The notes: generated from the sequence alone by a model not told the origin. 64,000 bases of DNA from Deltaproteobacteria bacterium (GCA_021817345.1 JAKAVC010000042.1:1-64000), one strand, 5' to 3'. Numbered from the stretch's first letter, positions 17,859 through 26,675 are shown. Numbers and translations: made by a program.

Positions 17859-18285
17859 GCGGCTGCGTTTCATCCGCGACTTTCAGCGGCAGCGATTCGA
17901 CACAGATTGATCAGAATTGCAACAGCCATTGACGACGGGTCAATCCTGAAGTGGCATGGTGTGCCAAGAGAACTTTTTGGCGGCGTTCAGCCAAACGAAA
18001 GATGGCAAATACGTCACTGATCGCGCAAATGGGCTACAAATTTGCCGATCCTCGGACGTCTCGCACAATGCCTTAGGATTCGCGAACCGCGAACGATCGA
18101 GCGGAAATTCCAACAAATACGACAGGTTATTTAACAATCGGGCGTTGAGCATTCACTTCCGTGTGACGCTGGAAATTCATCTCCCAGCGGGGCACGGAGC
18201 TTGCTTGCGCAGTATGCCCAACAAGTCACCTAATCCGGGACGAGCAAGATCTCGTCGGGTGGGGGCGCCGGAAGACGCGATTACA
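17859..18285 (+). other. Intergenic stretch with no supported gene; operator-like palindrome
   Basis: About 430 bp with lower GC than its surroundings. An in-frame extension of the next gene runs through it from 17956, but its composition (many Asn, Ser and Lys) differs from the conserved part. A perfect palindrome, TTCGCG-AAC-CGCGAA, is at 18079-18093 and could be a binding site. No convincing sigma-70 promoter was recognised. Confidence 0.35.
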
Positions 18286-18717
18286 ATGGAATGGGAAAAT
18301 AGCTCACTGGGATCCTTGTTTGTGCCGGACGTGATTACGCCAGAACAGTTTTACGACAGCAGGCGTGACGATAGCACTGTCAGGCCCGTCAAAAAGCTGA
18401 TGATGGCGATTCTGGAAGACGCTCTGCGATGCTTCCAGAACAATATCGACGCCAAGAGCGGAGCGCGCAAACGGCTCTTCCAGGAAGCCGAGGCATGGCT
18501 ATGCGGCGAAGGCGGCGAAGGTCCGTTCTCGTTCGAAATGGTGTGTGAGACGCTCGGGATTGAGCCCGAATACCTGCGCTCAGGGCTCAAGGAATGGCGT
18601 CGGCAGCAGCTTGACGGTCTGTTTACGCGTCGGCTTGCGCGCCGATCACCAGTGGTTCGTGCCGGACGTATAAGTTCGCCTTCCCGCCGCCACGGCAAGC
18701 GCGCCTCCGAAGCCTGA
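18286..18717 (+). CDS. Uncharacterised protein with a conserved small helical domain
   Basis: 143 aa from ATG 18286; an ATG at 18214 is also in frame. The core (about residues 25-100) reads VKKLMMAILEDALRCFQ, KRLFQEAEAWLCGEGGEGPFSFEMVCETLGIEPEYLRSGLKEWRRQQ. This looks like a compact helical domain ending in an HTH-like unit, of a type I have seen in small proteins of deltaproteobacterial-style genomes, but I cannot name the family. The C-terminus is a basic Arg/Ser tail, consistent with nucleic-acid binding. No signal peptide or membrane segment. Confidence 0.6.
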   Translation: MEWENSSLGSLFVPDVITPEQFYDSRRDDSTVRPVKKLMMAILEDALRCFQNNIDAKSGARKRLFQEAEAWLCGEGGEGPFSFEMVCETLGIEPEYLRSGLKEWRRQQLDGLFTRRLARRSPVVRAGRISSPSRRHGKRASEA

Positions 18718-18774
18718 GTCACATTCGGGCAGGCCCTCGTTCCGGCACGTTCGTTTTTCAATCAAGCGCATAGG

Positions 18775-18815
18775 AAAAAGGCGGCAGGGGAGGGATAATC
18801 CTGACCTGTCGCCTT
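18775..18815 (-). terminator. Rho-independent terminator of the 18886-19245 lipoprotein gene
   Basis: On the minus strand an 11-bp stem (AAGGCGACAGG with CCTGCCGCCTT, one G-T pair) is followed by TTTTTCC. The gene's stop lies 70 bp upstream. The plus strand also ends in GTCTTT, so it may act in both directions for the convergent gene ending at 18717. Confidence 0.7.
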
Positions 18816-18885
18816 GTCTTTACGGAAGAGCCCGGAGCGGGTCCGCGTGAGCGCAAATCGCTGTTCTTGCGTGGCGTCGTCGGCG

Positions 18886-19245
18886 TCAGTCCTTTGCCTC
18901 GGCCGCCGTCTTGGATTTGACGCCCGGAGGCGGAGGTGGCACGTATCCTTTTGGCTGCGCGGCGGCCCATGCCTCGCAGCGAGTGATATCGTCCTTGGAT
19001 ACGTTTTCATGCTCCATGATTTTCTCGTCGGACCATCCGAGTTCGGTCTTTTCGAGGTGAATACCAGGACAACGCACCCGCAGGTTAAAATTTCGTATCG
19101 ACCCTGCGGCCCCCGCAGTAGCAGCAGTCCCCCCGGTTGACGCCGCCGCGGACGATGCCCCCGCGCTGCCGACCCCCTGTGATGCACATCCCGCAACCGA
19201 CACTGCCAGCCCCAAGGCCAGCGCGAAACCAATCGTGCGTTTCAT
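18886..19245 (-). CDS. Small lipoprotein, Ala/Gly-rich
   Basis: 119 aa from ATG 19245 with an excellent AAGGAGGA ribosome binding site. Signal peptide MKRTIGFALALGLAVSVAGC with lipobox VAGC. A low-complexity Ala/Ser/Gly linker (about 21-48) is followed by a short unique segment with two Cys (RVRCPGIHL, DITRCEAW) that could form a disulfide, and a Pro-rich tail (PPPPPGVK). It stands alone between two terminators, so it should be its own transcription unit. No named family recognised. Confidence 0.8.
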   Translation of the reverse strand: MKRTIGFALALGLAVSVAGCASQGVGSAGASSAAASTGGTAATAGAAGSIRNFNLRVRCPGIHLEKTELGWSDEKIMEHENVSKDDITRCEAWAAAQPKGYVPPPPPGVKSKTAAEAKD

Positions 19246-19329
19246 CGCATCCTCCTTCAGTGCGGGGCCCCCACTTGACGAATTATTCCTGACCCAACGC
19301 TACTAAAGCGTTTTGAAAGCTCTGACAAA

Positions 19330-19363
19330 AATACACAAGAAGGGGAAATTAGCAACCCCCTTC
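19330..19363 (-). terminator. Putative terminator after the MBL-fold hydrolase gene
   Basis: On the minus strand GAAGGGG and CCCCTTC form a 7-bp perfect stem around an 11-nt loop, followed by TTGTGTATTTTT. It lies 7 bp beyond the hydrolase stop. Confidence 0.5.
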
Positions 19364-19369
19364 CGGGCG

Positions 19370-20365
19370 TTAGATAGCCTGAAACAGGATGCGTCCGTCC
19401 CGCTCGATTTTTCGCGCCCTGCCGTTGAGATAAGCGTGCTCCAGGTGCGCAAGCGTCTCGAACGTCGCCGCCATCACATGATATATAGGGCGCTCCTCGT
19501 CTCCGAAGATTTGCTGCGAGACTTCGAAGGCGCACTGTGCCTTTGAACGCGTCAGATCGAGCATCTCCGCCTCGCGATAGCGATGATGCTCGATGAGCTG
19601 GTTGGCGCGATGGCGATGGTCGTGATAGACGGCGCCATGGGCCGGCAATACGGTTTCGACCTCGTACTTCTGGACCTTCATCTGCGAGTTCAGAAAGTCG
19701 CCAAGCGGGTCGCCTCCGGTCTCCGGATATATTCCAACGTGGGGCGTTATCTTCGGCAGCAGATGGTCGCCGACGATGAGGGTCTTTTCCTTGCGCAGAT
19801 ACAGCACGCAATGGCCCGGTGCATGCCCCGGCGTCCATATCACCTCGAAGGTGCGCTCGCCGAGCGTGATTACGTCGCCGTCGCGCAGATAGCGGTCGGG
19901 ATGGGTCACCGGGTGATACATGCTCGTGCCCATCCACGCCGGTCGCATCCCGGCGGCGGGGAACTGTTCGATCGGAAATCCGTGACTCTTGAAGAACGCG
20001 CGCGATTCCGGCCGATCGTTCGGTCCCATCCTTCCGAACATCAGCATCCGGTCGGCGCGCTCGGCTTCGAGCTGATGGACATAGACGGTTGCATGGCTGC
20101 GCTCGCGCAGTTCGCCCGACGCGCCGAAATGATCGATGTGATGATGGGTGCCGATAATTACGTTGAGATCCTTGATGCCGATTCCGACCTGTGCAAAGGC
20201 TTCCTCGAGCGTCGCCACGCTTTCGGGTGAATTCATCCCGGTGTCAACGAGCGCCCATCCTCCTTTGCAATCGACCAGGTACACGTTGATGATCGTGGGC
20301 CTCATCGGAAGCGGCAGAAAGATTTCGTAAATTCCTGGAAGAACCTGAGTTATCTTGGCTGACAT
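19370..20365 (-). CDS. Metallo-beta-lactamase-fold hydrolase
   Basis: 331 aa from ATG 20365 (MSAKITQVLPGIYEIFLPLP); the open frame upstream lacks family character. The binuclear zinc motif is GTHHHIDHFGASG (HxHxDH), with further ligands in WTPGHAPGHCVLY, IVGDHLLP and LPAHG. The C-terminal helical part (about 260-331) with HHRYREAEML is typical of the YobT/glyoxalase II-like MBL-LACTB2 group. Probably a cytosolic thioesterase or lactonase; the substrate is unknown. Its neighbours (dodecin, acetoacetate decarboxylase-like) do not settle the role. Confidence 0.85.
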   Translation of the reverse strand: MSAKITQVLPGIYEIFLPLPMRPTIINVYLVDCKGGWALVDTGMNSPESVATLEEAFAQVGIGIKDLNVIIGTHHHIDHFGASGELRERSHATVYVHQLEAERADRMLMFGRMGPNDRPESRAFFKSHGFPIEQFPAAGMRPAWMGTSMYHPVTHPDRYLRDGDVITLGERTFEVIWTPGHAPGHCVLYLRKEKTLIVGDHLLPKITPHVGIYPETGGDPLGDFLNSQMKVQKYEVETVLPAHGAVYHDHRHRANQLIEHHRYREAEMLDLTRSKAQCAFEVSQQIFGDEERPIYHVMAATFETLAHLEHAYLNGRARKIERDGRILFQAI

Positions 20366-20527
20366 GCTAAACGCATCCTGAACGAACGCGGGTTCGCACG
20401 GCCCAAGACCGTTGCGCTCCGCGTTCGGAAACTGCGGGCCAAAGCGGTCCCGCGTGTACTGCGTACGGGCAGGCTGCCTCGCGCCGGTATTCCGCCAGGA
20501 TGCGGTTGCGGCGCGCACCGACTCCCA

Positions 20528-20740
20528 TCACTCGTGCAGTTCGTCCTTCACGATAAAAGAGAGCTTGACCCTGACTTTCCAGCGGGCAACCTTGTTGTTC
20601 TCGACGACCGCGGCGACGTGCGTCACCTCGGCGGTATGGATACCTGAGATGGTCACGCTCGCGCGCGACACCGCCAGGGACACCGCGTCCTCGATCGAGT
20701 TGCTCGAGATCCCGGTAAGCTCGATCGTTTTTTCCACCAT
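20528..20740 (-). CDS. Dodecin family flavin-binding protein
   Basis: 70 aa, the standard dodecin length, from ATG 20740 behind GGAG. The pattern matches throughout: MVEKTIELTGISSNSIEDAV, AVSRASVTISGIHTAEVTHV, then VENNKVARWKVRVKLSFIV. Dodecins assemble as dodecamers that store or buffer flavins or coenzyme A. The Trp that stacks on flavin in halophilic dodecin (position 36) is His/Thr here, while the RWKV Trp is kept. It lies 162 bp upstream of the MBL gene on the same strand. Confidence 0.9.
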   Translation of the reverse strand: MVEKTIELTGISSNSIEDAVSLAVSRASVTISGIHTAEVTHVAAVVENNKVARWKVRVKLSFIVKDELHE

Positions 20741-20911
20741 GGCTCAAAACTCCCTGCATCCCGCCCCGGACTTCATCCGGATTTGACGCCCGCCGCGCAC
20801 GGGCGCTACGGTTTGCCCCAAGCGTGGTGATTAGCGCACACCAGGGGTCCAAACAAGGCGCGTTCGCGATGGGGCCCGTAGCCGGCGAACTTCGCCCAGG
20901 GAGAGAATATT

Positions 20912-21658
20912 ATGGCAAGCCAAGGACGACTCAGCCTGAAGAACATCGGTTATTCGATGCCGGCCGACGCGCCGGCCTACCAGCGTCCACCTTATTACTA
21001 TCGCGACACCCATTCCATCGCGGTCACCTTTGAGACCGACGCTGACGCCGCCCTTCAGGCATTACCCGAGCCGCTCACCTTGAGCGACCCGCCGACCGCG
21101 GTGCTTTCCTTCTATGATTACCGATGGTCGACGTTCGGCCCGTATAACGAAGTGATTCTGTCGCTGTTCGTCGAGCACAAGGGACGCCCGCTCAACTACA
21201 TCATGCATATCGCGGTCACCACCGAGCCGCCGATGCTTGGTGGGCGCGAAATCTGGGGCTATCCGAAGAAGCTCGCCGCGATATCGCTCAGCACCGAGCG
21301 CGACATGATCTTCGGAACCCTCGAACGGCCGGCCGGAATCAGGCTCGCCAGCGCGGTCGTGCGACCCGAGCGCCCGATCGCCAACGCCAGCGGATGGGCC
21401 GGACGGCCCGCGCTCAGCTTCAGGCTCATCCCATCGCCCGAGCGCGATGCCGAGCGCCCCACCTGCGCGGAATTGATCGAAGCCGAGATCGACCAGAAGA
21501 TCATCGAGGCATGGGAGGGAACGGGCTCGGTGTCCTTCCCCGATTCGACGACCCTCGATCCGTGGAACCGGCTGCCGGTAAAGCGCGTGCTCTCGGCAAG
21601 CTATATCGTTTACGACATGACGCTCGGATTCGGGAAGGTTATAGATCGCCTGCGCTAG
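20912..21658 (+). CDS. Acetoacetate decarboxylase (ADC) family protein
   Basis: 248 aa from ATG 20912 with ribosome binding site GGGAGAG. The Schiff-base Lys region of ADC is present as GGREIWGYPKKLA, preceded by NYIMHIAVTTEPPMLGG and EVILSLFVE. Classical ADC makes acetone and CO2 from acetoacetate. Many ADC-like proteins of this size act instead as aldolases or dehydratases on 2-oxo acids, so the reaction is not fixed by the motif. The GNAT-like gene starts 109 bp downstream on the same strand. Confidence 0.82.
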   Translation: MASQGRLSLKNIGYSMPADAPAYQRPPYYYRDTHSIAVTFETDADAALQALPEPLTLSDPPTAVLSFYDYRWSTFGPYNEVILSLFVEHKGRPLNYIMHIAVTTEPPMLGGREIWGYPKKLAAISLSTERDMIFGTLERPAGIRLASAVVRPERPIANASGWAGRPALSFRLIPSPERDAERPTCAELIEAEIDQKIIEAWEGTGSVSFPDSTTLDPWNRLPVKRVLSASYIVYDMTLGFGKVIDRLR

Positions 21659-21767
21659 CAAGAATTCCTGCCGACAGCGTCGTGCGAGCCGCTTAACGCC
21701 CTCGTTCGCGCGTACGCGGACGAGGGCGGGGCAGCTTCGCAAAGCACATCGAGGGGGACTGCCGGTT

Positions 21768-22844
21768 GTGGCTATCAAAATAGAGAGCCCCGAAGGCGAG
21801 CAGGCGCTCACCGACTTTGTGCTGTTTCACGATCGCGTGTACGAATATCGCGGCGCACGATGGACCGCGCAGGTCCCGCTTCAGCTCCCGATCCTGACCG
21901 GCGAGAGCGTGTTCTGTGAAGAGCGCGCCGTGAAGCCATTCCTCGCGCTCGAAGACGGCGAGCCGGTCGCGCGCGCGGTCGCGATTGTTGACCAGCTTTA
22001 CATCCGGCACTGGAACGAGCGACTCGGGCACATCGTGATGTTCGAGGCGATGCCCACCGCCCGCGACGCGGTCAAGCGCCTGATGGACGAGGCGTGCGAA
22101 TGGCTGCGCTCGCAAAACCTCGAAGCGGCGCGCGCCGGATTCGGGCTGCTCGAATTTCCCTTCGTGATCGACGACTACGAATCTCTTCCGCCCAGCACTT
22201 CGCGCCAGAACCCCGGCTACTACCATAACCTGCTCAAGGACGCCGGTTTCGAGACCGAAAAAGGCTGGGTCGATTACAAGATCAAGGTCACGCCCGAGCT
22301 GGTCGCGCGCTATGAAAGCGCGCTGGAAGCGGCGCGCCGCGCGGGCTTTTCGATTACGGCGCTCAAGGATGTCGATCCCGCCCGGCGCGTTCGTGATTTC
22401 ACCTCCACCTGGAACGACGCGTTCAAGGCGCATTGGGGCGCAACTCCGTTCACCGAGAAGGAAGTCGCGATGCTGTTCGAGTTCTTCGCATTCAGCGGCG
22501 GATTGGACACGTCGGTTATCGCCTACCGCGGCGAGGAGCCGGTCGGCGCGCTGATGGTGATGCCGGAATCGACCGAAGCCGCGCTCCTCAAACCCGGACG
22601 CGAGCTCGACGACTCGGAGAAGCTCAACTTCCTCGGTATCGGTGTTCGCGAGTCGGCGCGCGGGCGCGGCGTGAATCTCGCGATGGCGTCCTACGCGTAC
22701 CTGGAACTGATAAGGCGCGGAGCGAAATACCTGAGCTATACGCTGGTGCTCGACGACAACTGGCCGTCGCGCCGCACCGCGGAAAAACTCGGCGCTAAGG
22801 TGTGGGCCAATTACGTGGTTTACCGAAGGAACTTCAACCGCTGA
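21768..22844 (+). CDS. GNAT-type acyltransferase, two-domain
   Basis: 358 aa from GTG 21768 behind GAGGGGG. The C-terminal half is a GNAT-like domain with the acyl-CoA loop region GIGVRESARGRGVNLAMASYAYLE and the terminal beta bulge around YTLVLDDNWPSRRTAEKLGAK. The N-terminal half (FLALEDGEPVARAVAIVDQ; ERLGHIVMFEA) looks like a second, degenerate GNAT fold, as in tandem GNAT or mycothiol synthase-like proteins. The acceptor substrate is unknown. Cytosolic. Confidence 0.72.
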   Translation: MAIKIESPEGEQALTDFVLFHDRVYEYRGARWTAQVPLQLPILTGESVFCEERAVKPFLALEDGEPVARAVAIVDQLYIRHWNERLGHIVMFEAMPTARDAVKRLMDEACEWLRSQNLEAARAGFGLLEFPFVIDDYESLPPSTSRQNPGYYHNLLKDAGFETEKGWVDYKIKVTPELVARYESALEAARRAGFSITALKDVDPARRVRDFTSTWNDAFKAHWGATPFTEKEVAMLFEFFAFSGGLDTSVIAYRGEEPVGALMVMPESTEAALLKPGRELDDSEKLNFLGIGVRESARGRGVNLAMASYAYLELIRRGAKYLSYTLVLDDNWPSRRTAEKLGAKVWANYVVYRRNFNR

Positions 22845-22917
22845 AAAGCTGGCCGCTCGCCGCAGCCTTTGCGATGCTCCCTCACTTCGCGATAAAAGCC
22901 TGCAACGCTCCGATTGC

Positions 22918-23721
22918 TTATTTGAGCCAGTTCATGATGCGCTGATGGATTCCCACCATGTCGATGCCCTGAAAGGCATGCCCGGCGCCGGGGATTACGT
23001 ACAGCTCCGCCTGCGGGATGCGGCTCTTGATAAGATGCGCGTTCTCCACCGGTAGCAGAACGTCCTGGTCGCCATGAACGATCAACACCGGGCACTTGAT
23101 CCGGTCGAGCCTGTCGTAGGCGTTGAAGGTCGCAATTCCCTGCATCGCACGGTCGGCCGTCTCAGGCGGCGTCGGCGGCATCATTCTCATTCCCGCGAGC
23201 ATCATCTGCTTTATCTCCGGATGCTGTGCGATGAACGGTTCGGGATAGAGAAGGGGAAGCGTAATGTCGAGTCCCTTCTCCGGGTCCGACGCCATCGTTT
23301 TGGTTCCTTCCATCAGCTTCTGCACTATCTCCGGCGAAGCCATCACCGCCTTAGGCCCACCCGCCATCGTGCATCCGAGCACGACTTTAACGACCTGTTC
23401 GGGATGGCGCAGCGTCAGTTCCTGCGCGATCATGCCCCCCATCGAGACGCCGAAGACACGCGCCTTGGGGATGCCGAGCGCCTTCAGCAGGTTGCTCGCG
23501 TCGTCGGCCATCTGCTCGACCGTGTACGGACCTTCGGGCTTCTCGGAGTTGCCGGTGCCGCGATTGTCGAAATAGATGCATTTGAACGCGCTGCCCAGGA
23601 ACGGAAGCGAAGGCAGCCACGCCGCCCCGGGCATCCCGAAGCCCATGATGAGCAGCAACGGCTCGCCTTGGCCGAAAAAGTCGTAGTTGATCTCGATTGA
23701 ATCGGTTTTGATCTTCGACAT
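22918..23721 (-). CDS. Alpha/beta hydrolase
   Basis: 267 aa from ATG 23721 behind GGGGAAG. The nucleophile elbow is GVSMGGMIAQ (Ser), the oxyanion region is LLIMGFGMPGAAW, the acid is in VLIVHGDQDVLLP and the base His is in IPGAGHAFQG. It includes FDNRGTGNSEKP, common in meta-cleavage-product hydrolases, 3-oxoadipate enol-lactonases and esterases. The substrate cannot be assigned. A cap region rich in Met and Pro (about 135-195) is present. It converges on the GNAT gene. Confidence 0.87.
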   Translation of the reverse strand: MSKIKTDSIEINYDFFGQGEPLLLIMGFGMPGAAWLPSLPFLGSAFKCIYFDNRGTGNSEKPEGPYTVEQMADDASNLLKALGIPKARVFGVSMGGMIAQELTLRHPEQVVKVVLGCTMAGGPKAVMASPEIVQKLMEGTKTMASDPEKGLDITLPLLYPEPFIAQHPEIKQMMLAGMRMMPPTPPETADRAMQGIATFNAYDRLDRIKCPVLIVHGDQDVLLPVENAHLIKSRIPQAELYVIPGAGHAFQGIDMVGIHQRIMNWLK

Positions 23722-23880
23722 CGCGTGTTCTTCCCCGCCCGGTTTGCGTCGAAACACAGGGCATAGCGCCCCGGCCTGCGCTTTCGGCGCTCGACGACCG
23801 ACGCGATTCTAATCAGTGTTAGATCGCCGCTTCAAGGAAAAAGGTGGGCGCAAGAGGCCGGGTATCCGGCGCGGGCAAGC

Positions 23881-24372
23881 TTAGTGTACCACCGGCTGCG
23901 CGGGCGCCGGTGATTGTGCTGCGGGCGGCGATGATTGTACGGACGACGCGCCCGATTTACGCGGCTGCGGCGAGACGGCTCCCGATGGCTTTGACGCCGC
24001 CGGCGCCGCGGGCTTGAGTTCGGTCGGCGGCAATGCGGCCTCTATAGTCGGCTGAGGCGGCGGCGATCCCGCCTCGGGCTCCATTGGTGGGAAGGGAGGA
24101 ACGTAAGTCTCCGGCGTTCGGTCGCCGCCGAACACCGGTGCCAGAAAGGTGTCCGTCGCGATATAGTGAAGAGGCTTGGTTACGCCCCATTCGAGCGCGA
24201 AGCCGAGCGGCGAAAGCACGTAAGCCATCAGCCTGACCGGCTGCGAATCGTCGTTGGTGTATTGCTTAGGGTTTTGGCGGTCGTTGTCGTAAGACTGGGC
24301 GTGACAGAGCGCGGGAAGACCGATCGTGAAGGCGATACACAAAGAAATGATTGCTCGCCACATGACGCTCAT
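23881..24372 (-). CDS. Exported Pro-rich protein
   Basis: About 163 aa from ATG 24372 (MSVMWRAIISLCIAFTIGLP), a Sec signal peptide with likely cleavage after CHA. The conserved core DSQPVRLMAYVLSPLGFALEWGVTKPLHYI resembles an uncharacterised motif in deltaproteobacterial exported proteins. The rest is a Pro/Ala/Ser-rich periplasmic tail. It overlaps the divergent beta-propeller gene by a few bases if both starts are correct. Function unknown. Confidence 0.65.
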   Translation of the reverse strand: MSVMWRAIISLCIAFTIGLPALCHAQSYDNDRQNPKQYTNDDSQPVRLMAYVLSPLGFALEWGVTKPLHYIATDTFLAPVFGGDRTPETYVPPFPPMEPEAGSPPPQPTIEAALPPTELKPAAPAASKPSGAVSPQPRKSGASSVQSSPPAAQSPAPAQPVVH

Positions 24373-25819
24373 CTTTTGGCCCAACGGCGCGCTCAAGTCA
24401 ACCGCCCGGAGGGGGCAAGGAGCGCGAAAATTTCCGGGCCTGATTCGCTGGAGGGACGCAATCGCTCGCGCGCTCGCTTACCGGTCCCGGTGTCTGAGCG
24501 GTTTCGCGCTTATGTTTGTCCTGGCGTTGATCGGGCTTGCCGCGCCGAGGGCCGCGCTCGCCGGCTCGGCGGGCCGGATCGCCTTTATCGGCACCGACTA
24601 CAACGTCCACACCTGCTCGGGCGCCTGCGCCCATCCCCGATGCATCACGTGCCCCTCGCACGGAATCCACGTCGAACTAAGCCCTGAAAGCTCGCCGGTG
24701 CGGCTGGTACAGGAAGTCGCCCCCGAGCCGGTGCCCCGTCCGATACATTACGGATGGCCGACGTTTTCGCCCGACGGAAAGAAACTCGCCTTTGCGTGGG
24801 CGGGTCCGCGCGCCGACGGCAATCTGTTCGGCGTCTCGGTTTACGAGCTCGACACCGCGCAAACGCTGGATATCTTCGCGAGCCGGACGCAGAAGATCGT
24901 CTATATCTCCTGGACGCCGGATGGAAAGAACCTGTCGTTCCTGGCCCGCGAGCCGCAGGGTTTGAGCCTGATGCTCGCCGAGGTCAAGGAACATGCTCCG
25001 GTCAGAATCGTGATGAGCGGCGTGCCGCTGTTCTTCGACTGGAGCCGCAATGCTGAAAGACTTGTGGTCCATACCCGGACGGCCGATCCGTCCGCTGGCG
25101 ACAGCATCCAGATGCTCCGCCTGACGCCCACCAACCAGGTCGTTGAACGGGTGCTGACCAAGGGCCGCGTCCCGTTCCGGACTCCATGCTGGTCGGCTGA
25201 CGGCCGCCATCTGGCCTATATCGCGAACTTCGCCGCCGAAACCTACGTGGTCGTGACGGGTCCCGACGGAACCCATCCGCGTTCGCTCGCGAGCCTGCCG
25301 GTCGGGCAAAGCAGCTTCGTATGGTCGCCCGACTCGCGCCATATCGCGTTTTCGACCGCGGTCATCGGGAGCGAGGGCCTGTATCACGGGATCAATCTGC
25401 TCGACATAAAGAGCGGCGATACGAAGCAACTGACGCGCGACGACGTGCTGGCCTACTTCTTCTCGCCCGACGGGCGATATCTCGCCTACATCGCGGTTCC
25501 CGAGAACCGGCCGTATTACACCTGGAAGATAATCGAACTCAAAGACGCGAGGGTCAGAGCGCTCGACAACTTCATTTCGACGGAACCCGAAGCGCTTGCC
25601 TATCGTTACTTCGATCAGCTCGCCGTGTCGCACACCATCTGGTCGCCCGATTCCAAAGAGTTCGTGTACGCGGGCGTGAAGCTGTTTGGCTCGCCGCGCC
25701 ACGCGCTCAGGCTTACGCCTGCGCCGCAACTGTGGATCGTTCCAGTCGGCGGCGGCAAATCGCGCTCGGTTGCGCCGGCGACGCTCGCGTTTTACGCGCC
25801 CGCACCCCAAGCGAAGTAG
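24362..25819 (+). CDS. Exported TolB-like beta-propeller (PD40 repeats) protein
   Basis: About 485 aa from ATG 24362; an ATG at 24512 (MFVLALIGL) would leave only the hydrophobic core of the signal segment. The signal or anchor region ends near APRAALAG. The mature part shows PD40/WD40-like blades: FSPDGKKLAFAWAG, WTPDGKNLSFLAR, WSADGRHLAYIAN, WSPDSRHIAFST, FSPDGRYLAYIA and WSPDSKEFVYAG. An N-terminal Cys-rich loop (HTCSGACAHPRCITCPSH) is unusual for periplasmic propellers and could bind metal or form disulfides. No TolB N-terminal domain and no Tol-Pal genes nearby. It ends flush with the next gene. Confidence 0.8.
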   Translation: MTLIFWPNGALKSTARRGQGARKFPGLIRWRDAIARALAYRSRCLSGFALMFVLALIGLAAPRAALAGSAGRIAFIGTDYNVHTCSGACAHPRCITCPSHGIHVELSPESSPVRLVQEVAPEPVPRPIHYGWPTFSPDGKKLAFAWAGPRADGNLFGVSVYELDTAQTLDIFASRTQKIVYISWTPDGKNLSFLAREPQGLSLMLAEVKEHAPVRIVMSGVPLFFDWSRNAERLVVHTRTADPSAGDSIQMLRLTPTNQVVERVLTKGRVPFRTPCWSADGRHLAYIANFAAETYVVVTGPDGTHPRSLASLPVGQSSFVWSPDSRHIAFSTAVIGSEGLYHGINLLDIKSGDTKQLTRDDVLAYFFSPDGRYLAYIAVPENRPYYTWKIIELKDARVRALDNFISTEPEALAYRYFDQLAVSHTIWSPDSKEFVYAGVKLFGSPRHALRLTPAPQLWIVPVGGGKSRSVAPATLAFYAPAPQAK

Positions 25820-26668
25820 ATGTCGCCTAGAAATTACAGTTTCGAGCGGGCGTCGCGCGCGCTCAATCCGACCGGAGGGTTTCTCGCCGGGTTTGCCTAC
25901 TCGCTCAATCCGTATGTCGGATGCGCGTTCGGCGATTCGGGCGGATGCCCGTTCTGCTACGTGCGCGCGCTTGCGATCGCGCGCCGGGGCGGCCGTTCGT
26001 GGGGAAGCTGGGTCGTCGCGAAGGCGAATCTCGCGGAACTGCTCGAAGCCGAACTCAAGGCGCTTGGGCGCGCTGGCCGGCTGGACAGGACGACGGTCTT
26101 CATGTCGAGCGCGACCGATCCGTACCAGGGACTGGAGCGAAGCGCGAAGCTCAGCCGGGGCGCGCTTGAAGCGTTCATTCGCCATCCGATTCGAAGGCTT
26201 CTCCTGCAGACCCGAAGCCCGCTCGTCGAGCGCGACCTCGATTTGCTGAGGCAGCTTGGAGCGCGGGTTATCGTCTCGATAACGCTCGAAACCGACGACG
26301 ACGCGGTGCGCCGCGCGCTCACCCCCACGTCGCCTTCGGTTGAGCGGCGGCTTCGAACCGCGCGCCTGATGAAGCGGGAGGGCGTGCCGGTTCAGCTCGC
26401 AATCGCTCCGATGATGCCGAATCATCCGGAACGTTTCGCGGCGCTGGCCGACGAAGCCGCCGACCGCGTGATCGTTGACACGTATTTCGCCGGCGACGGC
26501 GAGTGCGGACGGCGCTCGCGCGCGCTCGGAATCGGCGAGCTTTACGCGCGGCTCGGTTACGAGGGATGGTTTCGTCCCGGCGCGGAGGCCGAACTGATGC
26601 GCGCGCTAAGGGCGCGGCTCGGCGAGGAGCGGGTGCTCTTCAGCCGCGAGGGGTTCGGCGCCGTCTGA
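25820..26668 (+). CDS. SPL-like radical SAM protein (DNA repair photolyase family)
   Basis: 282 aa whose ATG directly follows the stop of the propeller gene. It has the spore-photoproduct-lyase-like N-terminus SLNPYVGCAF with the cluster Cys, then MSSATDPYQGLE, LLQTRSPLVERDLDLL and SITLETDDDAVRRALTP. The [4Fe-4S] cysteines are Cys35, Cys43 and Cys46, that is C-x7-C-x2-C instead of the usual C-x3-C-x2-C, through an extra Gly/Asp/Ser loop. The family cleaves SAM to a 5'-deoxyadenosyl radical; the substrate of this branch is unknown. It is not proof of thymine-dimer repair. Confidence 0.85.
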   Translation: MSPRNYSFERASRALNPTGGFLAGFAYSLNPYVGCAFGDSGGCPFCYVRALAIARRGGRSWGSWVVAKANLAELLEAELKALGRAGRLDRTTVFMSSATDPYQGLERSAKLSRGALEAFIRHPIRRLLLQTRSPLVERDLDLLRQLGARVIVSITLETDDDAVRRALTPTSPSVERRLRTARLMKREGVPVQLAIAPMMPNHPERFAALADEAADRVIVDTYFAGDGECGRRSRALGIGELYARLGYEGWFRPGAEAELMRALRARLGEERVLFSREGFGAV

Positions 26669-26675
26669 CGGGAAT

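Noticed and set aside
24677..26425. 582-aa minus-strand open frame
   Set aside because: Shadow of the beta-propeller and radical SAM genes, whose motifs are clear on the plus strand.
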